Assembly (NCBI GenBank): GCA_004352715.1
Contig: SCFE01000002.1
Span: 5,705,831 to 5,769,830 of the forward strand
Source: Hofstenia miamia
Taxonomy: Eukaryota; Xenacoelomorpha; Acoela
Direction of reading: 5' to 3'
Length of the DNA stretch: 64,000 bases
Within the stretch, counting starts at the first letter, position 1; each line of letters begins with the position of its first letter. Below the pieces are notes generated by a model, which searched no databases, was not told where the DNA came from, and saw nothing but the letters and a program-made list of their open reading frames with translations. Positions 1 through 11,312 of the stretch are shown in pieces. Both the position numbers and the translations under genes were made by a program.

Positions 1-1051
1 ATGTTTATATATATATATATATACCCAAATAACAATTTAAGGTCAAAACAGCAATGTTTTGTGTTTTTTTTGTTGTTGTTTTATGCATCAAAAACAAATT
101 TGTTCTAACATTGAAATTGTACCATTTCATTAGTCAAAACAATGTTGCTTCAACAATGTCACATTAGGCTGCTTTTTGATTATTTTTTATGAATAAAAAA
201 CAATACTGTTTTAGCATTATTATTTTTATATTCAAATTAATATTGCTAAGCTGTTCAAACATAATTGCTGTTTAAACAAAGACAAACCCAACAAAGGTAG
301 AACAATATCTACAGTACAATAGGTACTGTCAAGCATATTCAATGCACACATCTGTTAAAAATCTAAATGAATTCCTTGTTTATAAATGATAACAAAAAGC
401 ATAAGAATCTACCAAATTAAACAAAAATTTAAAATTTTAAAATTAATTGAAAAATTGTGAAAAATCTATTTTTCTCAAATGTATCTTTTTTAGGTTGGTA
501 CATTTTTTGACTGCTTAAATATCACAAAATGAACTACAAAAATTTAAAACTACTGCATGAATATTGATATAGAATTTGTAACCATAGTGATTAAAGTAAA
601 ATTATTTAATTATTAACCAATTGAAATTACTATTTGTATTGGAATAATATTGTGATTTAGTAGTGTTGTAAAACAAATCATAGCCAATAAACTTAGCATA
701 GATTGGCACACATTGAACGGCAGATGCTACAATATTATATGTTCACTAAGAACTCCTTTTTAAACCATAATATTGAGTAAAATTGTGCCTTTACATAAAA
801 TTTTTTATCCTACGTCTATGATGCTGTCTTTGGTAAATTATGTAGTGAGCTAGGATCAAAACATTTATATGGATACATATCAAACTAAAATCCCAGATCT
901 GAACCTGTGAAATTGGATTCAAATTATTCATTGTTGTTTAAACATGTTCTGTATCTAAATAGTCTACTTTCAAATAATAAAGCAGCTCTTTCATTGTATA
1001 AGGAAGTGACAATTCTTGTACTTTGGCTGAGTTGCTAGATGCTCCTTAACT

Positions 1052-1312
1052 TCATTTAAAGAATGAATGGTAAGTATATTTTGTGGACATTAAATAATCT
1101 GAATGTATATAAAACAACAACATAGAAGTTGGCAGCGCTTCCACATCAGCCCTGAGCAGTTCATATCTCATCATTAATTCCAATAAGAAGAATAATATAA
1201 TATAAATGATTTCAAAAAAGGGTGCTCTTTGTGAAATCTTTAATAAATTAAAGTTATGTCCCTTTTCTGTTGTCCCAAACAAGTCTATTGTACACATAAT
1301 ATGTAATTGCAA
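1052..1312 (-). CDS. Unrecognised 86-codon frame, identical in both arms
   Basis: An open frame of 86 codons whose translation is identical to the frame at 25179-25439 in the other arm. It contains a hydrophobic stretch near residues 32-45 (IIYIILFFLLELM). No family was recognised. Identity between arms shows only that this part has not diverged, since flanking non-coding DNA is also close. It may be a decayed transposon remnant or chance. Confidence 0.15.
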   Translation of the reverse strand: MQLHIMCTIDLFGTTEKGHNFNLLKISQRAPFFEIIYIILFFLLELMMRYELLRADVEALPTSMLLFYIHSDYLMSTKYTYHSFFK

Positions 1313-1660
1313 TATTCATGCAGTTGTTTTGAATTTTTGTAGTTAATTTTGCAATATTTGTACAGTCGAAAAATGTACCAACCTCTTTTTTACGTAACAG
1401 TTTTTTTTAAGTTGTCCAAATACTAATGAATAAATTATTTTGAAAATTCACTAATCAGGTCATTATAATTTTTCACAAATTAAATATTTGAAAAGGCTTT
1501 TTTCAATTCCTTTCTATATTTACAAGTGATTATTTATTACAAAAGTTGCCAGTAATGCTGCAAATTGTCCACCAATGGGCCCCTGATGGCATCAATGGTC
1601 ACAAATACCACATGTTTTCCACAAACAGTCCAATGATAACAGCCAATGTTATATTATGAA

Positions 1661-1985
1661 TTGTAATATATATATATATATATTTAGCAAAAAAAACTTA
1701 AGCTTCACTTGTAAACTTTCAGCATCAGTAATCCTTAAATCAAAATACAGATCCTTAATACCAATAATGCATTAATGATTCATTACTCCAAATATGAATA
1801 ACTGGCAGACTAATATTATTATCATAAATAGTGATCAAAAAATTTTTTTTAGTCTTCTTATAACTTAAATTAAAAAATTTTTAGTCGCTTTTATCAATTT
1901 TAATAGTTGTTTTTATTACAAAAATGAATGCTCAAACAAGTATAATCAAAATAGATTAAACCAAAATTGTTATCTGGGTATGTAA
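1661..1985. other. Block of strong divergence between the two arms
   Basis: Inside otherwise near-identical arms, about 120 bp after the (TA)n at 1665 shows no clear match to the corresponding part of the right arm (about 24530-24850). The rest of the block matches only loosely. Sequence on both sides aligns well again. No gene is seen here. Confidence 0.6.
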
Positions 1986-3297
1986 AAATATACAAACCAA
2001 GAATTTGGTTTGATTTTTTTTACAAATAATGTTACTTATAGCTAATAATCACTTTCAAAAACCCAACAAAGCAAATAGTGTTTTCAGAATTCAATTCAAT
2101 TAATCATTAATGTATCATTGGAATTAAGAGAATCAAAAGGGATATAAAATAAGTTGTGTATCATCATATTCAAATTAATCTTGAGGATACTTTTTTATAA
2201 GATGTTTATAAGGTTCTAAGCAAATTCTGACAACCTAACTTGATTTATTGTTTTAAACAAATTGATTCTTGTTAGTAAGCCTTGTAGCCTAAAATATAAT
2301 TTGTTAAACAGTTGAAAATTATTAATTTGATTATTTGCTTTACTGTCAAATAACGCATATCGTCAATTTTAATTCTTTATTTAGATTTAGACAAGGTCAG
2401 TTTTGATTTTGAATATTATTAAGCATGAACTATGTTTTTCGATTGTCTTAAGTGGATATATTTTGGACTAATTTGTAATTCGTTCGTAAAATATAAATTT
2501 ATTCACTAAAATTAACTTCAGTAACGTTAACTTAATCTTCGCGAAAATGACATCTATTATCTTGGATTGACCTTAACTTATGCTACACCAGAAAGGATAA
2601 TTTCGTCACTTAAAATATTTTTAAAAATATGTTTAAAAAATATGCATCTGTGCATATTGATCAAAGAAATGTCGTGAATTAGTGAGAAGAAACTAGTCAA
2701 GATATCTACAAGATATCAGCCTAAAACAACGACGTAATTTTCTTAATGTTTCAATTCCATACTGTTATTCCCAATGATAATGACTTAAAAGGGTGTTCAA
2801 TATGTTTTTATGCATAATTTGGGCGGAAATTTATTTCAAAAATTTTAAAAATATACCGCACAAGTATAATTTGAGCTTAAGCACCATCATGGTAATTAAT
2901 TTCTTCAGGTTTTTGCCTTCATATTTTGGTAGGTTGCTCTCTAGATGTCGTTGCTTAACATGAGTGAAATAAACAACGCCTCAAGCTTGATTTTCCGTAT
3001 TAGACAATAGTGGTAAAATGAACAGCCATATATCAAAGCTTTTACGAACAACAATATCCTCGTTCGCAATAATATGCTTCTTGCTGTTCAGAATCCTACG
3101 ATCCAAGCCTATGGCTGTAGTTTGACAATATACCAATTATTAATCAAATGCTAATTCCGTTATTGCTAAATCAAGATTTATTACTATGGTTGCCATGTTT
3201 GAATAGTGGGTAGAAGTGTTTCGTTGAAACCCAAAATCTTTCCTAGCAGGTTGCATTTCCATTAATTCTTTAATAGCATCAAGGAATCTATTTTTAA

Positions 3298-3756
3298 TCA
3301 TTGCAGCACCATCAAAATTAACCTGAAAGTGGCATATGCAACACTAGTACATTCAGAGAATGTTTCCTGCTTAATTTTACTGTGAAATTCCATCTTGCTA
3401 TTCATGACTAATTTCGATATTCTGTACTCTTTGCTAGTTACTCCACACATTTTTCGTCTTTTACGGTGAGTTATCATTGCGTTTTCCGTTTTCAATTCCC
3501 CTTCTCTTTAAAGACTGATACCATGAAACTTTTTAAATTTACAAAATGCTCAAATTTCAGAACTAGAACAGTGAAAAGTGCTAACCAAGAAATTGCTATC
3601 ATTAAGCAATTTACTTAAACTGTCCAAATTTTGTCTTTCATGAATAATTGGAAAATGACAGAATATTAATTTCTTGACGCTGTTATTTTGATATTGGTCT
3701 GCAATACAACAGAAGGCATTGACAGTTATTGCTTGATTAACAACATTTTTATTCAC
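3298..3756 (-). pseudogene. Unrecognised decayed coding stretch (two neighbouring frames)
   Basis: Two short frames lie head to tail on the minus strand: 3550-3756 (68 codons) and 3298-3495 (65 codons). The second is identical in the right arm (23006-23203). The first is broken by a frameshift in the right arm after a shared stretch reading NSVKKLIFCHFP. The pair resembles pieces of one decayed protein, possibly a transposon product, but no family was recognised. It lies antisense to the CP2 exons and upstream of them. Confidence 0.25.
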
Positions 3757-4904
3757 TTAGGAATTGTATTACATTTCGTTTGTTGAACCTTTCGAATAAA
3801 TTATGCCATTTTTTTGCATTAATTATGCAAATGAGAATTCAGAATTGCCACCAATCCGAAAATTTCCGTGCTGATTTTCATACTGCTCTCACAAACTTTA
3901 ATTACTGATCAAAATGAATAAATATACTAACAATTCTAGCTTTTGATTTTTTATCCATCTTGATTTAATAAAAAAATGAACCATTTTAAACAATCAGACA
4001 ATTTTTAAATGTAATTACTTATGTTAAAGTATATTTTCTTGAATTTTCTCAATAATAGTAAAACACTAGAAACAAACATAAAAGAGGAGCATCTAATAAG
4101 CTGTCAGGCCAAATTTCAGGAATATACAATTAGAAATGACAAAGTTTTATCAATTCGAAATTAGAATTAAGATATTTTTGCGCAATCAAAAAGAATAACA
4201 TTAAAAATTTACTAAAGAAACCTAAAAATTCTGTATTTAATATAGTCGCTGATGTTAACAAGAATTGGTCAAATATAAAACGTTAAAAAAATTTAAACAC
4301 CTGTCGGACTTTCAGGAAACATGTTTGAAACCAACGTCTGCTTTGCTAAATTAGTTACTAGGGTATTTTCGAGGGATATGATATTTTAAGAATCCATTTA
4401 TTGCGTGTTAAGGTATATGTACAAAGATTCTACCTCAAATTTAGGATCTGCAGGTTGCAAACCACTCAAATTCCATATATCATAAAATTGAATAAAAATG
4501 GTCCTCTATCTACTTTAAGTGGAATTCTATTCAAAAAAATACACTAATATTGAACAGTAATGTATTGGTTTTTATAATTTCACTCTCTCACTATTTACTG
4601 AGAAAACCATTAAAGAGAGATTTTCCGTAACCATTAGTATTTGAATTTAATAAATCACCTGTAGTGATTTATTCAACACAAATATTGCTTAGTTGAAACT
4701 TACCTCATATTCAGGTGTGCACTTTATTTAATATTTGGGATTGTATTATCATGCAGATTGCACTACAAAGAAAATATTACTCACATATTAATTAAAATAT
4801 GATTTGTATTGTGGTACATAAAGAATATAGTAAATAATAATCTATCTAAAGAAAAATGGTTTACGCTAAATTTTATTCATCTTGAGTTTTAGTGCATTGG
4901 TCTA

Positions 4905-5092
4905 ATGTCTTGGAAGATATTTTGTGAAGAAAATTCGAGTTGGCAACCCTCTGAAATTATTGAAGATAACGTCAACTTATATGCAGTTGGAGATGGTTCT
5001 GGAGCTTACAATACAGATGGATTAGTTTCTGAATTTGAACAAAATTTATCTGGTTTGGGGACGGAACTTGGTACTGCAGCTTATAATATGAG
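4905..5092 (+). CDS. TFCP2: CP2/LSF-family transcription factor, exon 1 (left-arm copy)
   Basis: First coding exon of a grainyhead/CP2 superfamily transcription factor. The first ATG of the frame opens a 62-codon segment ending in GLVSEFEQNLSGLGTELG followed by TAAYNM. This corresponds to the conserved N-terminus of vertebrate LSF/TFCP2 (a 'GLVQDFDASLSGIGQELG' type stretch). The exon ends in AG before a GTTCGT donor, leaving phase 2. Joined to the next exon it reads SELC, matching the SDVL position of the family. Family proteins bind DNA as dimers or tetramers through a CP2 domain that is not in this exon. The reading frame continues into a (TA)n tract if unspliced, which is not coding. The right arm has the same exon with identical protein. 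Confidence 0.85.
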
Positions 5093-5142
5093 GTTCGTAG
5101 TCAGTAATATAATGGGTTTTTCCATATTTAATTTAAGAGCTG

Positions 5143-5149
<7 letters not shown>

Positions 5150-5181
<32 letters not shown>
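5150..5181. repeat. (TA)n microsatellite in CP2 intron 1
   Basis: Pure TA repeat shortly after the exon 1 donor. A tract of similar length sits at the mirrored place in the right arm (about 21366-21394). Confidence 0.95.
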
Positions 5182-5184
<3 letters not shown>

Positions 5185-5820
5185 GAATTGCCATTACTAC
5201 TACTCAAATAACTATAATTTTATAATAGTTCTCGTACAATCTCGACCGTGCGTAATATCAATTTCTTCGACCTTTTGTGTGCGTTGCAGTTGTTTTTCAA
5301 GATTCTTTGAAAAAGTAGAATTTCGTTTATTGTCTGAGTTTTCCATCCAAAATATATTTGAAAACTTCCTTAATTCATTTTTCGTCACGATTTATTTCCC
5401 TTTTCTCATCCCAGTTTATATGCCTGAATGTTTTAATGTCAAACATACAAAATTCCTCAATATTGGTTTTTTGGATCTGATTAAATGAGAAAGTTTAGAA
5501 ACGCTGTTTCGTTGATATTTGTAAAGATAAGTATATTTACAATATGTGATTCTAGCTCATGTCAAATTCCATGCTTGCTCTTATGCAGTTCATTCTTAAA
5601 TTGCAAGAATTCCTATATTTTAAATTTTTTCAAGTCAATTTTGCCTTCTTAATTCATATTTGTTTTCTTTTTGTAAACTTGTTCATATATTTTAGTGCAT
5701 TAGAATTAAATTTCTACTAAATGTACATATATTTAATTTCAGATTCAATTGAAATATTCTGTAATACAATGCAATTGTCTTTTAAAAATCAATGTTTCAC
5801 AAAATTCAGTTCATGTTTAG

Positions 5821-5946
5821 TGAGCTTTGTGCTATCCCTATACTCAAACCAGAAATTCCTGCTAACAACCCTGCGCCATTGATCTCTTCAAATTCTTCCT
5901 CCACCGTCAGTATACCGGATGTGGTTAATATAGAAAACGCTTCTAA
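5821..5946 (+). CDS. TFCP2: CP2/LSF-family transcription factor, exon 2 (left-arm copy)
   Basis: The acceptor 'catgtttag' opens a 126-bp exon that, with the AG carried from exon 1, reads SELCAIPILKPEIP and then a serine-rich stretch ending NIENAS. It closes at AA before GTATAT (phase 2). The start corresponds to the 'SDVLALPIFKQE' segment of TFCP2. The right-arm copy reads SELLAVSIFNKETP at the same place, closer to TFCP2 in 'IF.KE'. The second half of the exon is identical in the two arms. Both copies are open. Confidence 0.8.
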
Positions 5947-6005
5947 GTATATAAATTTCGTTTTTTTGTCACTCTGAAATATTTTAGTTTTTCCTGCATT
6001 TTAAG

Positions 6006-6064
6006 TGCACCTACTTCTCCTGCAATTAAATTGAACGATGAGAGTTTAACTTATCTCAATAAAG
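6006..6064 (+). CDS. TFCP2: CP2/LSF-family transcription factor, exon 3 (left-arm copy)
   Basis: A 59-bp exon between acceptor 'tgcattttaag' and donor GTAACA. In the frame set by exon 2 it reads TSPAIKLNDESLTYLNKG, a close match to the entrance of the CP2 DNA-binding domain (TFCP2: 'TSPAVKLHDETLTYLNQG'). It ends in phase 1. The next expected residues (QSYEIRML in TFCP2) and the rest of the DNA-binding domain were not found before 39881. The right arm has the same 59-bp exon. Confidence 0.85.
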
Positions 6065-6557
6065 GTAACATTCGTTTGTTTACGACTGTTGACTAAATTA
6101 GTTTAGATCAACCTCAAAATTGATGCGAGTCCGAGTCCTTATCTGTCTATACGATAGAGGAATTTTTATTAAGGTTTCAGTATATTTCGTCACTGGTTAT
6201 TTAATCTATCAGCTCTCGTTTTAGTGTCACTTAAATTTGAAATATACTTTTATTGGTCAAAACTTAAGATTTATTGATTACAACATAAAATATACTATTC
6301 GAATTTTTTTATTTATTATCTACTTTAGTACATCAGTGTCATTTTCCGAAAACTGCTAAGTTGAAGTCGGACTTCTAATTAGTGCTATTTGTCAATGCAT
6401 CCACCAAAATGTTAATTAATTTCTAAATACTTATTTAAATAGTAATCTACATATAAAAAATGTGCTTTAGAATATTTCTCGATAGTAATTTTTGCACATA
6501 AAGATTTCCTACATCTTATGAAGTTGTGAATATTGCTATGTGCAATGTTACTTCTAA

Positions 6558-7089
6558 AGGTGGGTTTACAGCTCATCAATGAATTATAATACCTCTAAAT
6601 TGAGAAGAATGCATTGTTGTTGATACGCTGTTTACAGCGTCTCAATTGAACTTGTTTATCACACTTTTATTTGTTATTGATACAGCGTTTACAGCTGACT
6701 AATCCCAATTGAATCTTATAGTTCAAAACATTTGGGATTAGAGATATCCCACAGAAACGTTTATTCTTTAAGTTTTTCAAGCAATTGGGTCGTGATCCTT
6801 TCCTGTTGATTCAATTGTTTACACTACGTAATTACTAATTATGAAAGGAATGAAAGACGAAATATCAAAAGTGGTTTGATCACGTCTTTCATCTCAATTG
6901 TGGAAATATGCTCGTCTTTCAAGTGTTTACAGCAGTATTAGCGCAATTGATAAACTCGATTACGCATTCTTTTGATTTCATTAGTTTTATTAATTGATCG
7001 TCTTTCACAGCTGTTTACAGCTGAATTTGTGCTAATTGAGTACTCGATTGCGAAATATTATATTTCATTGATAAGCTGTAAACACACCT
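6558..7089. mobile_element. 532-bp MITE present only in the left arm
   Basis: The ends are inverted repeats of about 26 bp: AGGTGGGTTTACAGCTCATC at the left, mirrored by AGGTGTGTTTACAGCTTATC read from the right. TAA flanks both ends (6555-6557, 7090-7092). The mirrored site in the right arm (19921-19931) reads CTTC-CAA-CTAA, i.e. a single unfilled target with one base change. Inside are several copies of a GTTTACAGC-type motif. There is no coding capacity. The 3-bp TAA target suggests a PIF/Harbinger-type MITE, but the superfamily is inferred from the target only. Confidence 0.85.
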
Positions 7090-7106
7090 TAACTAACAAA
7101 CTAAAA

Positions 7107-7346
7107 TTAAGCTTTGCAATGATTTTTTTGAAAATCCAATAAACATTTTTTGGGTAATTTTAGGCATTTTATAACAAAATATTCTGTAGTAAGTGGTGAA
7201 AAATTGAAATTCAAACCTATCAGTGTCTTCGCGTCATGGAGACTGGATCGCAAAATTTCAAACTTGTTGAATAATTTCTGTGCATAACTCCCGTTACCTA
7301 TACCACTATTAAAAGTACGGTGTATATTATATTTGTTGTAATGCAT
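7107..7346 (-). CDS. Unrecognised 79-codon frame shared between arms
   Basis: Translation is nearly the same as codons 23-94 of the frame at 19629-19934, with few replacements (H/Y at YNI-RTF; C/R at LPKK-LLDF). Upstream, the left copy has a TAA where the right copy has TTA, and its last codons are frame-shifted, so the left copy is the more damaged. It contains NSGIGNGSYAQKLFNKFEIL. The family was not recognised; it may be a transposon remnant. It lies antisense to, and beyond, CP2 exon 3. Confidence 0.25.
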   Translation of the reverse strand: MHYNKYNIHRTFNSGIGNGSYAQKLFNKFEILRSSLHDAKTLIGLNFNFSPLTTEYFVIKCLKLPKKCLLDFQKNHCKA

Positions 7347-7912
7347 TCTTTTGAATAATGATTCTTTTGTTTAGGCAGCACATAACTTCACTCCATATAC
7401 ACATTTCTAAAATATTTTGCTCATTACATAGCAATCGAAAAGTGATACGGTGATTCAAGAAAAATCATTAATTTTTATAATCATCGATTATGCGCTGTCT
7501 TTGGGTTTAGCGTATATTCGACTGAAGGCTCCCACTGTGGATAATTGTGGATATCTCTTTTTCTATGATATCCTACTATGAATTTTTGCTACACATATGC
7601 AGCTGCATGTACTTTCCCAGTAAGTGCCAGTGATAGTTTTTTGTCCGGCTGCAATTCATGAAAGAAGTAGCAAATAATAGCGTTAATGAGAAACGTTGCT
7701 TCTTTTTCATTGTTTTTCTCTTTGAGTTTTTATTTCTTTCATAGACTCATAGACATCGCACTTTGTTAACAAAATGTTAAGAATATACATCTACAATCAG
7801 ACATTTTAAATATCGCAGACCCTGTTCTTCAACACAGTTCCCTGTTTTATTGATTCTGCAATTCTCAAATTTTAATAGGATTTAACATATATGACTAATG
7901 GTGAAAGTTTAA

Positions 7913-9869
7913 TTTTAAAACTTTTAAAAAAATATTTTGAGTTAATGTAGAATCACTGGGTTGAATCTAGAGAGAACTTTGCCAGAGGAGAAGGTCGCTG
8001 AGGTGAACATATACTAGAGCAACAGTGATTCTAGTGAACAAGAGAACACGGTTAAACTATTTCTCTATTTACAGATGCTTGGGTGTCTTATATACAATGC
8101 GTATTTACAATATTTACAAACATGAAAACAAATAGTCAACACGAAATGCGCGGGATCTGGCTGATAAATAACAACAACTACTGACTGATGTTACATTAAG
8201 TAAACATTGGAAATCCCAAATTACAATCACAAATTTGGCCAAACTGGATATTTCTAAGAAATAATTCTTACATAGAAATGAAATGGATATTTACTAGACT
8301 AATGTGTTTATTAAATATAGCAATGAGGCAGGCTAAGAACCACATAAAGCAGATTTTGCCTAAATTTTTGTAGCAACATGAAATATATATAGTAGAACAT
8401 ATATTAATCATACACAGTACATTGTTTATAAAGAAAGAAATTTTGATTATTGTACTTATTGAATAGAGACATAATTTGTACTAAATGCTGCTCCTGTGAC
8501 TTTTAAGAATGTTGAAATTGCTTATTTAATTATTCCAGGTAAATCAAGAAAACAGAGCAACATACAGGATAGTCACAAAGTTTGCAAAATGTGTTCACTG
8601 TTGCTTAATTATCAAACATGCCAAATGAATGAGTCCCAGAGTTTTACTTATATGAATGAATTTGCAAAGCCATTATTATCACTGTCAGAGGTCTTTATTT
8701 CTTTGTTTTCAATATTAATAATAATTCTAAATTTATTATATAAAAGAATAAAATGATATTGGTGAAATTTAATAATTTTGATTTGCAAATTTTGCCAAAA
8801 TTTGAATATCAAAGTTTGTTCCTTAACTTCCAAAATTTGGCTTGAAATTTGAATTTTAGAATTTTACAAAATTTGATTTGAAAGTTTAGAATTTTTGCAA
8901 AAATTTGAAAACTTGATTTGAAAGTTTAAAAATTTGGATTTGATTTGAAGGCCCTGCCACCACAATCATTTAAGAAAACAAAATCCAATAATTTTGTATG
9001 GGTAGGATATGATAGAAGATTAGAAAAATAAAATGCTCCCCCAATGTTGGTACATGTCTGTCCATCATTGCTGTGGACAATGAGCATTGTTTTTATGCTG
9101 AGATAAAAAATAGTGTTTAAATTCTTCATTGATAACAGAACATATTTTTTAAATTTAATGACTAATCTAGAAATACATACTGTGCTAAAATTTCAGTTAA
9201 ACCAAATTAAATACAAGTCAAAATCTTGAAAAAAATACAAGGACTGCTTGGAGAAATATTTTTCTAAAAACGAAAATTTCCAACATCATTTTATTTTATT
9301 TTATTAGAGGAGGTCAAGCCCCTTAGTCCCTTAACAACAGCCTGTTTGACTTATATCAAAAGCTAAAGATAATATACTTTGACTAGGAGAAGCAATTTTT
9401 TGTTGAATACTTGAACAAAATTTCCAATATTTTTGTGGTAATAGAATGCATAAATTCTATTAATATGCATTGCTTAATGCATATAATTAGATTGGCCTTG
9501 GCTTCTCTCAATCCTGTTTTCAAATTGGTCTAACAGCAACAATATAAATATATATATATATATATATATTTAGATTTTACCAATATCTCAAAGGTATCCT
9601 TTTTTGGCAGTATAGGACTGGATGTTGCAACTCCATACAAATTATTTTAGCATATTGAAAATTGAATTTAGTAAGGAACTGTATTGACTTGCAACATTTG
9701 GTGAATTTTTCTGCTATTTCATTTAGCATAATGTGCCTTTGTAGAAATCTTCTGAATGATGTGGAAGATCTACAAATGTCCTCTTATTTATTTTTTTAAC
9801 ACAATTTTGCTTGAATTAACAATAGTCTGTCGTTGCAAATACTTCTTAAAGGTGTTAAGATTAATATTC
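7913..9869. other. AT-rich spacer, no gene seen
   Basis: First part of the spacer between the inverted arms. Short frames at 8496-8756 and 8926-9129 have no recognisable content. 8800-8945 is a low-complexity run of 'aaatttga' variants. A short (TA)n lies at 9547-9570. Confidence 0.5.
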
Positions 9870-9941
9870 TGATTCGTAGTGTAAGAATAACACAGCTGTA
9901 CTCTTCGTACAGAAATTGTAGGTTCGAATCCTACTGAATCA
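9870..9941 (+). tRNA. tRNA-like cloverleaf, anticodon CTT (Lys?) or tRNA-derived
   Basis: 72 nt fold by eye into a cloverleaf. The 7-bp acceptor is TGATTCG/TGAATCA (one G-T pair). T8 A9 follow. The 4-bp D stem is GTGT/ACAC. The 5-bp anticodon stem is CTGTA/TACAG around loop CTCTTCG. The 5-bp T stem is GTAGG/CCTAC around TTCGAAT. The B box GGTTCGAATCC is perfect. There is one extra base between the D and anticodon stems. C at position 37 is unusual, and no TTTT run follows closely. It may be a real tRNA-Lys(CTT), a pseudogene, or a tRNA-derived fragment. Confidence 0.5.
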
Positions 9942-10062
9942 ATAATTACATTGCATTATGTATACAATTTATTAATATATGCTTCTTTCAAATCTTCAAT
10001 ATTAGTAAATTATTGTGTGTACATAAACCCATTCTATCAATAGATTTATGCAGCCCTTAAGG

Positions 10063-10250
10063 TGCGTTCAGACGAGAACCTTTTGATGCGCATCTTTTGA
10101 TGAAAGTACGTTCAGACGAGCATCTTTTTGATGTATGCTTTTTCGATGCATCTATCAAAAATTGGGAGCGTTCAGACGAGCGTCTTTTTGATGTATGCTA
10201 ATTTGAACGATGTGCGTTCAGACGAGCATTATTTTGATGCACGGCCACTT
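10063..10250. repeat. Degenerate tandem repeats of a GCGTTCAGACGAG motif
   Basis: Four copies of (G)CGTTCAGACGAG followed by a 'catctttttgatg' type stretch, spaced about 45-60 bp. The first is preceded by TTAAGGT, like the end of the MITE at 6558. It looks like the subterminal repeat end of a second MITE whose other end falls in the N gap. Confidence 0.7.
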
Positions 10251-10312
10251 GTTTATTCAGCAATTAAGTTTAATAGGAATTGTGTTTTTCTAGCACTGAG
10301 AATATTATAATC

Positions 10313-11312
10313 NNNNNNNNNNNNNNNNNNNNNNNNNNNNNNNNNNNNNNNNNNNNNNNNNNNNNNNNNNNNNNNNNNNNNNNNNNNNNNNNNNNNNNNN
10401 NNNNNNNNNNNNNNNNNNNNNNNNNNNNNNNNNNNNNNNNNNNNNNNNNNNNNNNNNNNNNNNNNNNNNNNNNNNNNNNNNNNNNNNNNNNNNNNNNNNN
10501 NNNNNNNNNNNNNNNNNNNNNNNNNNNNNNNNNNNNNNNNNNNNNNNNNNNNNNNNNNNNNNNNNNNNNNNNNNNNNNNNNNNNNNNNNNNNNNNNNNNN
10601 NNNNNNNNNNNNNNNNNNNNNNNNNNNNNNNNNNNNNNNNNNNNNNNNNNNNNNNNNNNNNNNNNNNNNNNNNNNNNNNNNNNNNNNNNNNNNNNNNNNN
10701 NNNNNNNNNNNNNNNNNNNNNNNNNNNNNNNNNNNNNNNNNNNNNNNNNNNNNNNNNNNNNNNNNNNNNNNNNNNNNNNNNNNNNNNNNNNNNNNNNNNN
10801 NNNNNNNNNNNNNNNNNNNNNNNNNNNNNNNNNNNNNNNNNNNNNNNNNNNNNNNNNNNNNNNNNNNNNNNNNNNNNNNNNNNNNNNNNNNNNNNNNNNN
10901 NNNNNNNNNNNNNNNNNNNNNNNNNNNNNNNNNNNNNNNNNNNNNNNNNNNNNNNNNNNNNNNNNNNNNNNNNNNNNNNNNNNNNNNNNNNNNNNNNNNN
11001 NNNNNNNNNNNNNNNNNNNNNNNNNNNNNNNNNNNNNNNNNNNNNNNNNNNNNNNNNNNNNNNNNNNNNNNNNNNNNNNNNNNNNNNNNNNNNNNNNNNN
11101 NNNNNNNNNNNNNNNNNNNNNNNNNNNNNNNNNNNNNNNNNNNNNNNNNNNNNNNNNNNNNNNNNNNNNNNNNNNNNNNNNNNNNNNNNNNNNNNNNNNN
11201 NNNNNNNNNNNNNNNNNNNNNNNNNNNNNNNNNNNNNNNNNNNNNNNNNNNNNNNNNNNNNNNNNNNNNNNNNNNNNNNNNNNNNNNNNNNNNNNNNNNN
11301 NNNNNNNNNNNN
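10313..11312. other. Assembly gap, exactly 1000 N
   Basis: 1000 undetermined bases; the round number suggests a default scaffold gap of unknown true length. CP2 DNA-binding exons or the start of the zinc-finger fragment could lie here. Confidence 1.

Larger units (their letters stand above)
1..7912. repeat. Left arm of a giant inverted repeat
   Basis: This stretch reappears in reverse complement at 19145-26467. The match runs from the (TA)n tract at the window start to the inner junction, where 'aatggtgaaagtttaa' (left, ending near 7912) mirrors 'ttaaactttcaccatt' (right, starting near 19145). Identity is very high in places: the 86-codon frame at 1052-1312 and the 65-codon frame at 3298-3495 are unchanged in the other arm. 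It is much lower elsewhere, for example around 1661-1985. The arm contains CP2 exons 1-3 and a MITE absent from the other arm. The arm may extend beyond position 1, which cannot be seen. It could be a true inverted segmental duplication or two haplotypes misplaced by assembly. Confidence 0.9.
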
